A DNA stretch of 64,000 nt from Balaenoptera acutorostrata (GCF_949987535.1 NC_080077.1:37900561-37964560); one strand, 5' to 3'. Positions 12,561 through 25,369 are shown, counted from the first letter of the stretch. The notes: generated by a model from the letters alone, not told the origin. Made by a program: numbers and translations.

Positions 12561-14538
12561 AAAGGAATGCTAGCTACAATGGAAAATGGGGCCATATGAG
12601 GGTTTTTGTCTTAATTTTGTTGTTGTTGTTGTTTTTAAAGAAAAGAGCAATAACAGTGAGTTTGTATGCTGATGAGAAAGACCCAGGAAAGGGAAAAATC
12701 AATGATGTGGGACAGAGTTCAGCAAACTATTTGACACATGGGCCAAATCTGGCCCATTGACTATTTTTACAGCCCATGAGCTGAGTGATTTCTACATTTC
12801 TAAATGTTTGAAAAGAAAAATCAAAAGAAGAATAATATTTCATGAAATAAGAAAATCACTTCAAATTCAAATTTCATTGTCTACAAATAAAGCTTTATTG
12901 GAACACAGCCATGCTCATCCTTTGCGCATTGTGTATGAGTGCTTTTGCTCATTATGGCTGAGTTGAGTTGTTGTGATAAGGGATTATATGTGACATTTTC
13001 ATTGATTCCCACTGTTGCACAGAGCTCTATGAATCACAATGATAGTTACTGTTATAACTTAACAGTATTTCAAGTGTCATATATATCGCCATACCGTGCA
13101 TTGTATTTTCTTATTACGAATGCAAAAGGAGATAAAATGGACTTGGAATGTCATGCTTTGAAGGCACAGTGCAGTGTGGATTATTTTGTTATTGAATTAG
13201 ATGGCAAAGCATTTTATTATGTAGTAACATGATAGCCATGCTAAAAGAATACAGTATATGTCAACATTACCAGCCTACGCACTCATCACAATACTCCCAA
13301 CTCATAGGAAAGCAATAGTCAGGAAAATTAGAAGATTTAAAACAGAATATCCCATTACCAGCAGAATTTCTTCACAAATGTAAAAAGTAAAATGAGGCTG
13401 CAACAAAGTTAATTTTGCAAATGGCATATTTGTTAGACAAGCAAAGAAAGCTGTTTACCAATTGCATATTAATTAAATTATCTTACACTGCAGTTGCCAA
13501 AGATATGTTTCTAGAGAGAATAAACTTATTTAAGACTAAGCCTTTTGGTAAGAACACTGCTCCAAAGAGTTGAAGAAATTGGAAGCAACATCAACAGTCA
13601 ATTAATTTAAAAACAAGGCAAATGATTTCAAGTCATTTTCCTTAGCTCTTTACGTGTCAATAGATGTACAGATACTAATTAATTGTTGCTATTTTTTTGA
13701 GGAGTCAATGCTTTTTGAAGCGATAGGAAAATTAGCCTCGTATGAATAGTCTGCATGAAATAAACTACAGGCAAGAATATTTTTAAAGACGTTGAGAAAA
13801 CATAAATTCAGTATAACCTGAAGTGGAATCTGCTAAGATATATTACAATGGATTTGTGGTAAAAATATACGTAGAATAGAAAAAGGTTTAGCTTGTCAAA
13901 TTAACAAAGCTAGTGAAAATTTAATGTGTTTAAAGGCTAGGGTTACTCACTGTTTTATTCATTAACAGGTACTTTATGAAAAATATTCAAATCTATCATG
14001 TTATTGAACAAATAGTGTTAACAGTGGAATTAATTTGCTTTCATGAAGTGAATTATGATTACCTCTGTGCATTTTGTCAGGAATAGAAGCTGAATATACT
14101 GACTTACCTCACCACACAGTACACAGTAGTGTGATGGGCTAGTAGTGGTAAAATTTAATTGCAATTTTTTTAGCTCAGATCAGTTTGAAATTTTTCTGAA
14201 TGACAAGAACCACCTTTAATCACCTTTGGAAATTAGATTTTGCTGAAAACCTTATGCTTATTAATGAATTCAACCTAAAATCACAGACAAGACAGCACTT
14301 GTATTCAAGAGTTATACTATAGTAAAATCATTTTGACAACTACCATTTGAATCACAAGTAATGTCAAGCTGCTCTATAAATTTCTTGTACTGTTAAAAAT
14401 TAAAACTAGAAGTAAAATATCCATTCCCACATAAATTTGCAGCTGATATTCTTTCTGAGCTCAAACTACAATTCAGTCAGCATTTTTTTGGGACCCTGAT
14501 TGCAATGCAATAGAAATTTCATATTTCAAAATTCATTT

Positions 14539-14838
14539 CAGTCAGTCACAAAGGACCACATATTGTATGATTCTATTTACATGAAATGTCCAGAATAAGC
14601 AAATCTATACAGGCAGAAAGTAGATTAATGATTTCTTAGAACTGGGAGGGATGTCAAGGGGGCAGGGAGTGACTGCTAATGGGTATGGGATCTCTTTAAG
14701 AGAGAACTAAAATGTTCTAAAATTAGATAGTAGTAATGGTTTTACAACCCTGTGAATATACTAAATAACATTTAATTATACACTTTAAATAGGTGAACTG
14801 TATGATATGTGAAGTACATTTCAATAAAAATGTTTTTA
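14539..14838 (+). mobile_element. Old L1 3'-end insertion inside the hAT element
   Basis: The text is an L1M 3'UTR: 'atgtccagaataagcaaatc', 'gtgactgctaatgggtatgg', 'tgtgaatatactaaataaca', ending 'tcaataaaaatg'. It is flanked by AAAATTCATTT (14528-14538) and AAAATCCATTT (14839-14849), an 11-bp target-site duplication with one mismatch. It therefore inserted after the transposon. Confidence 0.75.
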
Positions 14839-15039
14839 AAAATCCATTTAATTGTGCATCAAGGAGCTTCCACATAACTTTCAATTGGAAGTAATCAATT
14901 TGCAACGTAATGACATTCCAAATGCAAATAATAAAGAGAAAAATCTACTAAATCCTATAAAGGACTTCCGAAGATAAATATGAATATACATACAGGCCAG
15001 TAGGTTGATACCAGTGTTTGACAATGCCTATCTGTGTGA

Positions 15040-15166
15040 AAAGACATTTTAAAGATGAAATATGTAAAATCTCAAGACAGATCAACATTGACAGAAGACT
15101 TATTTGCAATTAATACTGATGATAGGGGACACTAACTTTGAACCCCAATTAAGCAAAATGTTATCC
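15040..15166 (+). pseudogene. hAT transposase C-terminal dimerisation region, decayed
   Basis: In the frame ending ILMIGDTNFEPQLSKMLS the stretch resembles the C-terminal dimerisation domain of hAT transposases and of domesticated hAT proteins (general pattern: LTDEHL, a hydrophobic run, then T-x2-E/F-EP). The upstream half is broken: the CEKTF segment is followed by TAA and TGA stops. Catalytic residues elsewhere in the body could not be identified. It is a relic, not a working gene. Confidence 0.6.
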
Positions 15167-15371
15167 CAAAAGAAAAATTCTATTCTTATTAGTAGATCTG
15201 TATTACATATAAAAAATCCTCTATTATTTTTACTTTTGTCAATAAAAATATGTGGAAATTTGTTTTATTCTCTTAGAAGTTCTTACATAATATTCTTGAA
15301 CTTGTCTCTTGGCCTGCAAAACCTAAAATATTTACTATGTAGCCCTTTACTGAAAATATTTCTCAACTAAT

Positions 15372-16182
15372 GATATAGAAGAAAGAAGATACAGATGTTG
15401 GAAAATCGTTTTGAGAAAGCAAAAAAGGGAAGTTCTTGCACCACTGGAGAGATTTAATTCAGCCTTTAAAAAAATCTATTTGAAATGATTAGATACAATG
15501 ACCTAGCATGAAGGTAGGACTTACAATAATCAAAACAGATTACAGCAAAGGTCAAAGACAACTGGGGGAAGAAATCAATGGTGGAAGCCATGCATACAAT
15601 ATCTTTGTAAAATTCGAAGGATATTTGAGATCAGTAGTTGAAAATAATATCAAAGAAAGTTTGTGGTCTGATGGTTGTCCCCCTTTTCTGCTAACCACAA
15701 AACTGTATCTCTCTAAATGTGAAAAAAATATGCCAACATGGCAACACCCAGAAACAAGGTCACAAAAGAAGGTGAGGTATTTATAGAAGTAGTGATCTTT
15801 AGCTTTATAAATAGAAATAGTTTAAGATCAAGAATAATGTCAACTTGGCAGTGAAGACAGATGTGTACTTCCACTTGGACAAGAAATTGAGAATTATGCT
15901 CCTTTAATGGAGATGATTATTTCTACTTTTGTAACCTATCTAGAATTCATTTTAAAAAATGAAAGAACTGAAAGCAGAGAAGAGTGGAAGATATAGTTTT
16001 CATTAAAAACATGGTGAATAATTATGGACTATCATCCATAACTTCTATCAGAGAGGTCTCCAGAGCTTTTGCAAATACACAGTCGACAGTGGTAGGGCAA
16101 GAGACCCAAGAGGGTGAGTTTAAACCCAATTACCTCTACTGCGATACGCTACACTGTACTTTGTAGATGTGTGCTATCTAGT
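15372..16182. other. Non-coding DNA, nothing recognised
   Basis: Between the hAT element and the young L1 there is no clear repeat or gene. The 92-codon frame at 15508-15786 shows no recognisable domain and is treated as chance. Confidence 0.4.
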
Positions 16183-16436
16183 AAAAAAGTGCTAGTTTGG
16201 TCCCTGCAGTGAGCCACAGCCACCCGCCGCCTCTGCAGGAGACCCTCCAATAGTAGCAGCCGTGTGGCTGACAGGGTCTTGGTGCTCCAGCCTGGTGTCA
16301 GGCCTGAGCCTCTGAGGAGGGAGAGCTGAGTTCAGGACATTTGACAGCCAGAGACCTCCCGGCCCCACATAATATCAATCGGTGAGAGCTCTCCCAGAGA
16401 TTTACATCTCAATGCTAAGATGCTATGTATCAATGC

Positions 16437-19400
16437 TAGTAAATGGATTAAATACTCCAGCCAAAAGACAGAGACTGGCTGAATGGATACAAAAACAAGA
16501 CCCGCATATATGCTGTCCACAAGAGACCCACTTCAGACCTAGGGACACATACAGACTGAAAGTGAGGAGAGTAAAAAGATATTCAGTAAAAAGTAAAAAG
16601 ATATTCCATGCACATGGATATCAAAAGAAAGCTGGAGTAGCAATTCTCATATCAGACAAAATAGACTTTAAAATAAAGTCTATTACAAGAGACAAAGAAA
16701 GACACTACATAATGATCAAGGGATCAATCCAAGAAGAAGATGTAACAATTGTAAATATTTATGCACCCAATACAGGAGCACCTCAATACATAAGGCAAAT
16801 GCTAACAGCCATAAAAGGGGAAATCAACAGTAACACAATCATAGTAGGGGACATTAACACCCCACTTTCACCAATGGACAGATCATCCAAAATGAAAAAA
16901 AAAAAGGAAGCACAAGCTTTAAATAACACGTTAAACAAGATGGACTTAATTGATATTTATAGGACATTCCATCCAAAAACAACAGAATACACTTTCTTCT
17001 CAAGTGCTCATGGAACATTCTCCAGGATAGATCATATCCTGGGTCACAAATCAAGCCACAGTAAATTTAAGAAAATTGAAATCGTATCAAGTATCTTTTC
17101 TGACCACAATGCTATGAGACTAGAGATCAATTACAGGAAAAAAAACTGTAAAAAATACAAACACATGGAGGCTAAACAATATGCCACTAAATAACCAAGA
17201 GATCACTGAAGAAATCAAAGAGGAAATCAAAAAACACCTAGAAACAAATGACAATGAAAACATGATGACCCAAAACCTATGGGATGCAGCAAAAGCAGTT
17301 CTAAGAGGGACGTTTATAGCAATACAATCCTACCTCAAGGAACAAGAAAAATCTCAAATAAACAACCTAACCTTACACTTAAAGCAATTAGAGAAAGAAA
17401 AACAAAAAAAAACCCCAAAGTTAGCAAAAGAAATCATAAAGATCAGATCAGAAATAAGTGAAAAAGAAATGAAGGAAATGATAATAAAGATGAATAAAAC
17501 TAAAAGCTGGTTCTTTGAGAAGATAAACAAAATTGATAAACCTGTAGCCAGACTCATCAAGAAAAAAAGGGAGAAGACTCAAATCAATAGAATTAGAAAT
17601 GAAAAAGGAGAAGTAACAACTGACCCTGCAGAAATACAAAGGATCATGAGAGATTACTACAAGCAACTATATGCCAAAAAAATGGACAACCTGGAAGAAA
17701 TGGACAAATACTTAGAAAAGCACAACCTTCCGAGACTGAACCAGGAAGAAACAGAAAATATAAACAAACAAATCACAAGCATTGAAATTGAAACTGTGAT
17801 TAAAAATCTTCCAACAAACAAAAGCCCAGGACCAGATGGCTTCACAGGTGAATTCTATAAAACATTTAGAGAAGAGCTAACACCTATCCTTCTCAGACTC
17901 TTCCAAAATATAGCAGAAGGAGGAACAATCCCAAACTCATTCTACAAGGCCACCATCACCCTGATACCAAAACCAGACAAAGATGTCACAAAAAAAGAAA
18001 ACTACAGGCCAATATCACTGATGAACATAGATGCAAAAATCCTCAACAAAATACTAGCAAACAAAATCCAACAGCACATTAAAAGGATCATACATGATGA
18101 TCAAGTGGGATTTATCCCAGGAATGCAAGGATTCTTCAATATTCACAAATCAATCAATGTGATACACCATATTAACAAACTGAAGGATAAAAACCATATG
18201 ATAATCTCAATAGATGCAGAAAAAGCTTTTGACAAATTTAACACCCATTTATGATAAAAACTCTCCAGAAAATAGGCATAGAGGGAACTTACCTCAACAT
18301 AATAAAGGCCACGTATGACAAACCGACAGCCAACATCATTCTCAATGGTGAAACACTGAAGCCATTCCCTCTAAAATCAGGTATAAGACAAGGATGCCCA
18401 CTCTCACCACCATTATTCAACATAGTTTTGGAACTTTCAGCCACAGCAATCAGAGAAGAAAAAGAAATAACAGGAATCCAAGTCGGAAAAGAAAAAGTAA
18501 AGCTGTCACTATTTGCAGATGACATGATACTATACATAGAGAATCCTAAAGATGCTACCAGAAAACTACTAGAGCTAATCAATGAATTTGGTAAAGTTGC
18601 AGGATACAAAATTAATGCACAGAAATCTTTTGCAGTCCTATACACTAATGATGAAAAATCTGAAAGAGAAATTAATGAAACTCTCCCATTTACCATTGCA
18701 ACAAAAAGAATAAAATGTCCAGGAATAAACCTACCTAAGGAGACAAAAGATCTGTATGCAGAAAACTATAAGACACTGATGAAAGAAATTAAAGATAATA
18801 CAAACAGATGGAGCGATATACCAGGCTCTTCATTTGGAAGAATCAACATTGCAAAAATGACTATACTACCCAAAGCAAGCTACAGCTTCAGTGCACTCCC
18901 TATCAAACTACCAATGGCATTTTTCACAGAACTAGAACAAAAAATTTCACAATTTGTATGGAAACACAAAAGACTCCGAAGAGCCAAAGCAACCTTGAGA
19001 AAGAAAAATGGAGCTGGAGGAATCAGGCTCCATGACTTCAGACTATACTACAAAGCTACAGTAATCAAGACAATATGGTACTGGCACAAAAACAGAAATA
19101 TAGATCAATGGAACAGGACAGAAAGCCCAGAGATAAACCCATGCACATATGGTCACCTTATCTTTGATAAAGGAGGCAAGAATATACAATGGAGAATAGA
19201 CAGCCTCTTCAATAAGTGGTGCTGGGAAAACTGGACAGCTACATGTAAAAGAATGAAATTAGAACACTCCCTAACACCATACACAAAAATAAACTCAAAA
19301 TGGATTAAAGAACTAAATGTAAGTCCAGACACTATAAAACTCTTAGAGGAAAACATAGGAAGAACACTCTTTGACATAAATCACAGCAAGATCCTTTTTG

Positions 19401-20235
19401 ACCCACCCCCTAGAGAAATGGAAATAGAAACAAAAATAAACAAATGGGACCTAATGAAACTTAAGAGCTTTTGCACAGCAAAGGAAACCATAAACAAGAC
19501 GAAAAGACAACTCTCAGAATGGGAGAAAATATTTGCAAACGAAGCAACTGACAAAGGATTAATCTCCAAAATATACAAGCAGCTCATGCAGCTCAATATC
19601 AAAACAAAAAACAACCCAATCCAAAAATGGGCAGAAGATCTAAATAGACGTTTCTCCAAAGAAGATATACAGATTGCCAACAAACACATGAAAGGATGCT
19701 CAACATCACTAATCATTAGAGAAATGCCAATCAAAACTACAATGATGTATCACCTCACACCATCAGAATGGCCATCATCAAAAAATCTACAAACAATAAA
19801 TGCTGGGGAGGGTGTGGAGGAAAGGGAACCCTCTTGCACTGTTGGTGGGAATGTAAATTGATACAGTCACTATGGAGAACAGTATGGAGGTTCCTTTAAA
19901 AACTAAAAACAGAACTACCATATGACCCAACAATCCCCGTACTGGACATATACCCTGAGAAAACCATAATTCAAAAAGAGCCATATATCACAATGTTCAC
20001 TGCAGCACTATTTACAATAGGCAGGACATGGAAGCAACCTAAGTGTCCATCAACAGATGAATGGATAAAGAAGATGTGGCACATATTCACAATGGAATAT
20101 TACTCAGCCATAAAAGGAAACAAAATTCAGTTATTTGTCATACGGTGGATGGACCTAGAGACTGTCATACAGAGTGAAGTAAGTCAGAAAGAGAAAAACA
20201 AATACCTTATGCTAACACACATATATGGACTATAA
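16437..20235 (+). pseudogene. L1 ORF2 (endonuclease / reverse transcriptase), frameshifted
   Basis: L1 ORF2 protein nicks the target and copies its RNA into it. Three long frames carry successive parts: endonuclease (to 17194; N-terminus lost at the inversion junction), the linker and start of RT (17181-18254), and the RT core onwards (18251-19861). RT motifs are visible: the KSPGPDG region near 17820, the IRQGCPLSP segment near 18385, and FADDMILY near 18510 with both catalytic Asp intact. The zinc-knuckle end is shifted to another frame after about 19765 and continues to 20235. An in-frame stop also falls near 19898. A small local duplication (GTAAAAAGATATTC twice near 16570-16605) adds residues to the endonuclease. 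Few changes otherwise, so the insertion is fairly recent. Confidence 0.9.
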
Positions 20236-20618
20236 AGAAAAATAAATGGTTCTGATGAACCTAGGGGCAGGACAGGGATAAAGACTCAGACGTAGAGAAT
20301 GGACTTGAGGACACAGGGAGGGGGAAGGGTAAGCTGGGACAAAGTGAGAGAGTGGCATGGACATATATACAGTACCAAATGTAAAATAGATAGCTAGTGG
20401 GAAGCAGCTGCATTGCACAGGGAGATCAGCAGGGTGCTTTGTGACCACCTGGAGGGGTGGGATAGGGAGGGTGAGAGGGAGATGCAAGAGGGAGGGGATA
20501 TGGGGATATATGTATGCGTATAGCTGATTCACTTTGTTATACAGCAGTAACTAACACAACAATGTAAAGCAATTATACTCCAATAAAGATGTTAAAAAAC
20601 AAATTATCACAATAAAAA
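20236..20618 (+). other. L1 3'UTR with G-rich tract and poly-A
   Basis: The 3'UTR holds two G-quadruplex-compatible runs on the sense strand (20316-20338 and 20454-20479). It ends with 'ttatactccaataaagatg', an AATAAA-containing terminus, and an A-rich tail. This terminus is typical of cetartiodactyl L1s. Confidence 0.8.
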
Positions 20619-20634
20619 AAAAAAGTGCTAGTTT

Positions 20635-21150
20635 ACTTACAAAATAAACCTATATTACCTGTCACCAGGGATGCCATAAGAGGACAATGATTACAGAATA
20701 TTAGAGCTAGAAGAAATCTTGGAAATTATAGTATTCATATCCCTGAGTGCTTAAAATAAACTTAAAAAATAAAAAATATTTATTTTCCAAAAATCAAACA
20801 AATTTTAAAAAGTAGATTAATGTAACGTACATGTTTTCACAACACCCATTATTAACAAATGCTCACATTTTATCATTCTGCTTCCTATTTTTTATACAAA
20901 AAGATAGAACATTACAGCTAAAAAGTACTTACGATTCTTCTCTCCTGCTGCAGAATTATGCACTCTAATAAATCTGGCTTATGATTATTTTTTAATACTA
21001 CACTAAAAACATATCTTTGAACAACATATCATGACTTTATATGTTTTTTAATATTTCATTGCATTGAAACTGCTTGAATTCTGAAATTTGGTTGGTTTTT
21101 ACTTAATATTGAATTTTCAGTATCTATATTTATGTTAATACATATAGAGA
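20635..21150. other. AT-rich non-coding DNA
   Basis: No confident repeat or gene was recognised here. Part of it may belong to the antisense L1 that follows. Confidence 0.35.
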
Positions 21151-21960
21151 GATTTAGTTGATTAAGTTTAAGTGCAGTTGAATAGTGTACTTATGAATAT
21201 ACTAGAATTCACTCATCCATTTCCTAATGATAGAAATTTGTTTCCAATTTTTCAACTATTATAAATAATGTTGCAATACATACCTTGTACATAACTCTCA
21301 CATATGTGCAAGAGTTTTTTGGGGAACAAGCAGTGTCTAAACGTCCCTTTGCCCCATATCCTAACCAGCACTTGGTTTGCATCACTTGGTTTGTTATCTT
21401 GTTTTGTTGTTGCTAATTTGTGTTTTCCTCATTAGTATAAATTGTAATGTATCTTAATAATGAGTATGAACTTTTTTGTATACATTTACTGGCCATTTAT
21501 GTCATTAAACTTTGCATTTTCCAATGAGTAACTAGTCTTTTTCTTATTGATTTCTAAGAGTTTTTCTGTATAACGGATAGTAATTCTTTATGACTTGTGT
21601 ATTTTAGAAAATGTACTTGCAGGATGTGAATTGACTTTAACCCTAATTTATAGTATCATTTTCTTCCCTCAGAGATTTTTCACTTAGATGAAAACTTCTT
21701 ACTTTTAATTTTAATGAATGTATTTTCCTCACCTATTGAAATTATTGTATGGTTTCTCTCCTTCAAACTATTAATGTGATAAATAAAATGAAATAGATCT
21801 CTCTATGTTAAATAAAGCATTTTGCATTCCTGAGATAAATTGCCTTTGATCATGATGTAATTGTGGTTTTTCAAAATGCATTTGCTGGATTTTATTTGCT
21901 AGCATTTAGTTAGGATTTTAAAAATTAATGTAAATGATGTAAATGGGACTACAATCTCCT
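21150..21960 (-). repeat. Old L1 (antisense), ORF2 3' region
   Basis: Antisense L1 text is clear: 'ctattataaataatgttgca', 'cttttaattttaatgaatgt', 'tttgctggattttatttgct' and 'agcatttagttaggatttt'. It is old and gapped. Confidence 0.6.
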
Positions 21961-22659
21961 TTTCCTTACTCTTATTTTTGTATTCTCCCAGTCTGCCTTT
22001 ATTTATCAAGCTCATATGAGCTTCATAATATAAACATTTTACAACGTGTAAAGGTTTCACATACATCACCCCATTAATTAACTTTTCCAATAGTCATAGG
22101 CTTATAATATAGCAAAGACTGAAACTCAAATGTTCTAACTCCAGACTTCCTTTTTACTGGTCCAGTAAGAAGCACTACATTTGAAACAGGTCCACAAAGC
22201 ACTGCAGGAGATTAATTAATTAATTAATCAGTTTACTAGGGGTGAAAGGTCACTATTATGTGCACCGCCCCCCCACAAAAGTAAGGGCTACCATAGACGA
22301 AGACACAGAATGACCCATATGAGTATTAGTATTTTTTACTGGTCATCTCTGTTCACATAAGTGTATGACTGAAAAGAAGGTAGCTTTGACACATAGATAT
22401 CTACCTCGAATTAGATGATCTCTAAGGTTCTTTCCAGTAGTGAGAGGTTAGGACATAAATCCACTAAACCACCAGTCAGGCTCTAAATTTACACTTGTCC
22501 TGCTCATATTCCATCCACTACCTCAATCTTCTACTTACTGTGCCTTCCTCTGTACACTAAATAGACTGGATATTCCACATATTCATATCTAGCCCATATC
22601 TTGGTTATCATAAATATGAACACCAGAATTTGTCTTTAGCTCCCAAGACATGAAAATCT

Positions 22660-22840
22660 TTCAAAGTTAGTAGCTCTAAACCTTTTTTGGGTAATGGTCT
22701 AAAAACCAGTAAATGTTATTAACCTAATCACAAGAGAAAATGGATTTTGCATAGGATCTCAGGGCATTTATAACCCTTCTGAAGACAATCCATGAACTAT
22801 TATGACTACCAAGTTAAGAACCCCTATTTGGAAAAGGGGA
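22660..22840 (-). repeat. Possible hAT-type MITE relic
   Basis: The ends 'agctctaaaccttttttggg' and 'ccaagttaagaacccctatt' look like the two complementary ends of a small hAT-type element. Heavily decayed and subfamily unknown; orientation is a guess. Confidence 0.3.
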
Positions 22841-22849
22841 TGCTGAAGT

Positions 22850-23536
22850 GATGTTGAACAGAAAATACATAGAAAGCTTTTCTTTTCCTTTAAAACAAAG
22901 TACTCTCTAAAGTGGCCCTTCCACTCTGACAGTTATATCTGTTTCTTCCCTTTTCTCACCAGACAACAAACCTGCAAGCCAAGGAAGGATGAATGACTCC
23001 CTTTACAGTTCTTCAATCTTATTCAAAGAAAACATTTGAGTAATACAAACCCATTTTCATTCTTCTCACCAGAAACTGAGTAAATAACTTTCACATACTA
23101 TAAAGTCATCAACTTTTGACATTTTTTTCTTTACAAATTTATCAATGGTATACCCAAGGTGACCTGGTAAACAAGTGTTTGCATACCATATAGAAATTTT
23201 TAAAGTCTTGAGAGAGTAGGTATGTAGGTAAAACAATTTTTTAATTTGTTTTCAGGTAGAATCTACCATCGCATCATATATAAATAGATTATTAATGATA
23301 AATAGTCTACAAGATGGCAATGGTTATAAATTATTATGTGAAATGTGTTATTTATACAAAATGCAATGCAAGAATATGTATATATATATTTTGGTGGATG
23401 GGGATAGGGTTTTGACTATGGAATTTTTGAAATATCAACCACATTTTTTGCTATAGAAAATATCAAACTATCTATAAAGTGAGATAAACACTGAAAAAAT
23501 ATCTTATATCACCTCATGAACTAGCTTTTCTTTTTT
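22850..23536. other. Non-coding DNA, nothing recognised
   Basis: AT-rich sequence with no recognised gene or repeat. A short TATATATA run occurs near 23379. Confidence 0.4.
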
Positions 23537-23553
23537 AATAAAATAGGTACTTC

Positions 23554-23873
23554 TGGGACCTCCCTGGTGGTGCAGTGGTTAAGAACCCGCCTGCCAATGC
23601 AGGGGACACAGGTTCGATCTCTGGCCCAGGGAAGATCCCACATGCCACAGAGCAACTAAGCCCACGCACCACAACTACTAAAGCCCGCATGTCTAGAGCC
23701 CGTGCTCCACAACAAGAGAAGCCACCGCAGTGAGAAGCCCTCGCACCGCAACAAAGAGTAGCTCCTGCTCTTCACAACTAGAGAAAGCCTGCATGCAGCA
23801 ACAAAGACCCAATGCAGCCAAAAATAAATAAATAAAATTTTAAAAAACATAAATTAATTGTTTAAAAAAATAA
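23554..23873 (+). mobile_element. CHR-type SINE, older and more diverged copy
   Basis: It starts GGGACCTCCCTGGTGGTGCA and has A and B boxes (B box GGTTCGATCTC, mutated) and a TAAATAAATAAAAT tail. The target-site duplication AATAAAATAGGTACTTC is perfect (23537-23553 and 23874-23890). Many CpG sites of the other copies are CA or TG here, which suggests an earlier subfamily or longer decay. Confidence 0.93.
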
Positions 23874-23890
23874 AATAAAATAGGTACTTC

Positions 23891-25360
23891 CAAGAAAAAA
23901 TGTTAAAGTGTTGGGATACAAAATTAAATCCCATTCATATTTATAGAGGAAAAATAATGAATTGACATTGAAATGAGTTGTTCTTGACAGAAGATTAATA
24001 CAGAGGAAAAAAAAGAGCTAAATTCTTTGCAAACAATTGAAGTATTACAAACTTAATGGATGTTCTAAACATAAACTATAAAGTCCAACTTTTCTAACTA
24101 CTTAAATTTTTCTCAAATTGTTTTATAAACAAAGTACTCCTAAATGCTACCCAATATCTGTGATTGCTCACACTACCTAATTTGAAAATATTTTAAATTT
24201 AGTAAACACTACTGGTCTTTAAATCACTTTTATCCAGAGGTGTTACATGGCAAGACAACTGAAAAACCTGTCATGATACAAATGCATAAGGTTTATATTC
24301 TTCTAAAATTTACACAACCCACACATGGAACAAATCTATTTTAAAGATAAATACTTGAGGTTTTCTCATAAATAATTTAAAAAATCGATATTTTATTACC
24401 TCCAACTGAAATATTACTGGTTCTATGATGAATAATAGAATGTAATTAGAGGAAACACTTCAGGACTCTGAAATAAACAAATGAAGGTTCTTATAGGAGA
24501 GAGGGGGAACTCAGTTACTCAGCATAAAATCAACAAAGCAAATCTTTGTTTAAGTAATTACTCTATCAGTGTACCCTTACTAAAAACAAAGAAAAGGACA
24601 ACCACAATCAAAATAAAACAGCCATTGTACAGTTAAGCAATGACCCCAGGGCCTTTCCCATTAAAGGTAGAGGAAGTGGAACTGACACCCAAAGAGAATA
24701 CTGTTACAAAAACAAGAATTAGGAGTAAGAGATGAGTGTAATAAAATAAGAATTAATTGAGGAAGCAAAGGACAGTCATTCAAAACAATGCAAAACCATA
24801 AGGACAAGAACTAAATAGAGTTATGAAATAATCCTAACTTCCTCTCAGAACTTACTGGTGGACCAGTGAGACCTTCGTCATCTGTGGGAAGGGGAGGGTG
24901 GGAGTTCCTATTTGTTTTAAGTAATGACGTAAGCAAACTGGTGAGCATAAAATGAGGAAAGACTAAGAACGGCAAATTGCAAAAAAGTAGGTAGCAGAAA
25001 ATAGCTCAACTTCTTTGATAAATTGATTCTGACAATCAGTAAAATAACAACTATGGACACCTATTCAAAAGATGTTTTCATATTTTTCGGTCAGTGATTT
25101 TCTACATGGTGTCTCTGGAACCAAACAATTAAAACCAAACAAACAAACCCATTGCAGACAGGCAAAATGCAAGAGGGAATCAAGCTGAACAGAGGTTGAT
25201 CATACACTGCTTGAAAGATAAAGACGGCAGCTGGTCCGGAGTTATACAACGTGGACCTCTGAACATTAAAGGCTGCAAGGACTGGCAGGGCATTCTACTA
25301 GACCAAAGGCAAGGCACTCTCTGCACCTTTTAAAACCAAAAGCCCAATAAGTGCTAGGAC
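23891..25360. other. Non-coding DNA, nothing recognised
   Basis: AT-rich sequence without recognised exons, RNA genes or confident repeats. Confidence 0.4.
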
Positions 25361-25369
25361 AGGAGACAG

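Larger units (their letters stand above)
12710..15371 (+). mobile_element. Nearly full-length decayed hAT DNA transposon
   Basis: The left end (12715 on: 'agcaaactatttgacacatg', 'ggccaaatctggcccattga') and right end (about 15310-15371: 'tggcctgcaaaacctaaaat', 'atttactatgtagccctt') are the two complementary ends of a hAT element, better known as a short MITE. Here about 2.2 kb of further sequence lies between them. Near 15095-15165 it still reads the hAT C-terminal dimerisation signature (residues like QLILMIGDTNFEPQLSKMLS), just after a broken CEKTF motif. The transposase is destroyed by stops and frameshifts. A later L1 piece sits at 14539-14838. Charlie-like versus Tip100-like membership was not settled. 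Confidence 0.7.
16199..20618 (+). mobile_element. Young L1 insertion with inverted 5' end and target-site duplication
   Basis: The 16-bp duplication AAAAAAGTGCTAGTTT flanks the element (16183-16198 and 20619-20634), and the insertion site GT/AAAA fits the L1 endonuclease. From about 16437 it is sense ORF2 plus 3'UTR and poly-A. The first 240 bases or so are not sense L1: 16201-16258 is the reverse complement of the 5'UTR segment seen in the other young L1 at 54983-55040. ORF1 is absent. This is the expected product of twin priming (5' inversion). The element is dead: ORF2 is frameshifted. Confidence 0.92.

Noticed and set aside
16382..16440. ATG start of the long frame at 16382 as a genuine ORF2 start
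   Set aside because: The first residues come from the inverted 5' segment. Homology to ORF2 begins only at about 16437.
18289..18696. 135-codon minus-strand frame
   Set aside because: Antisense shadow of L1 ORF2.
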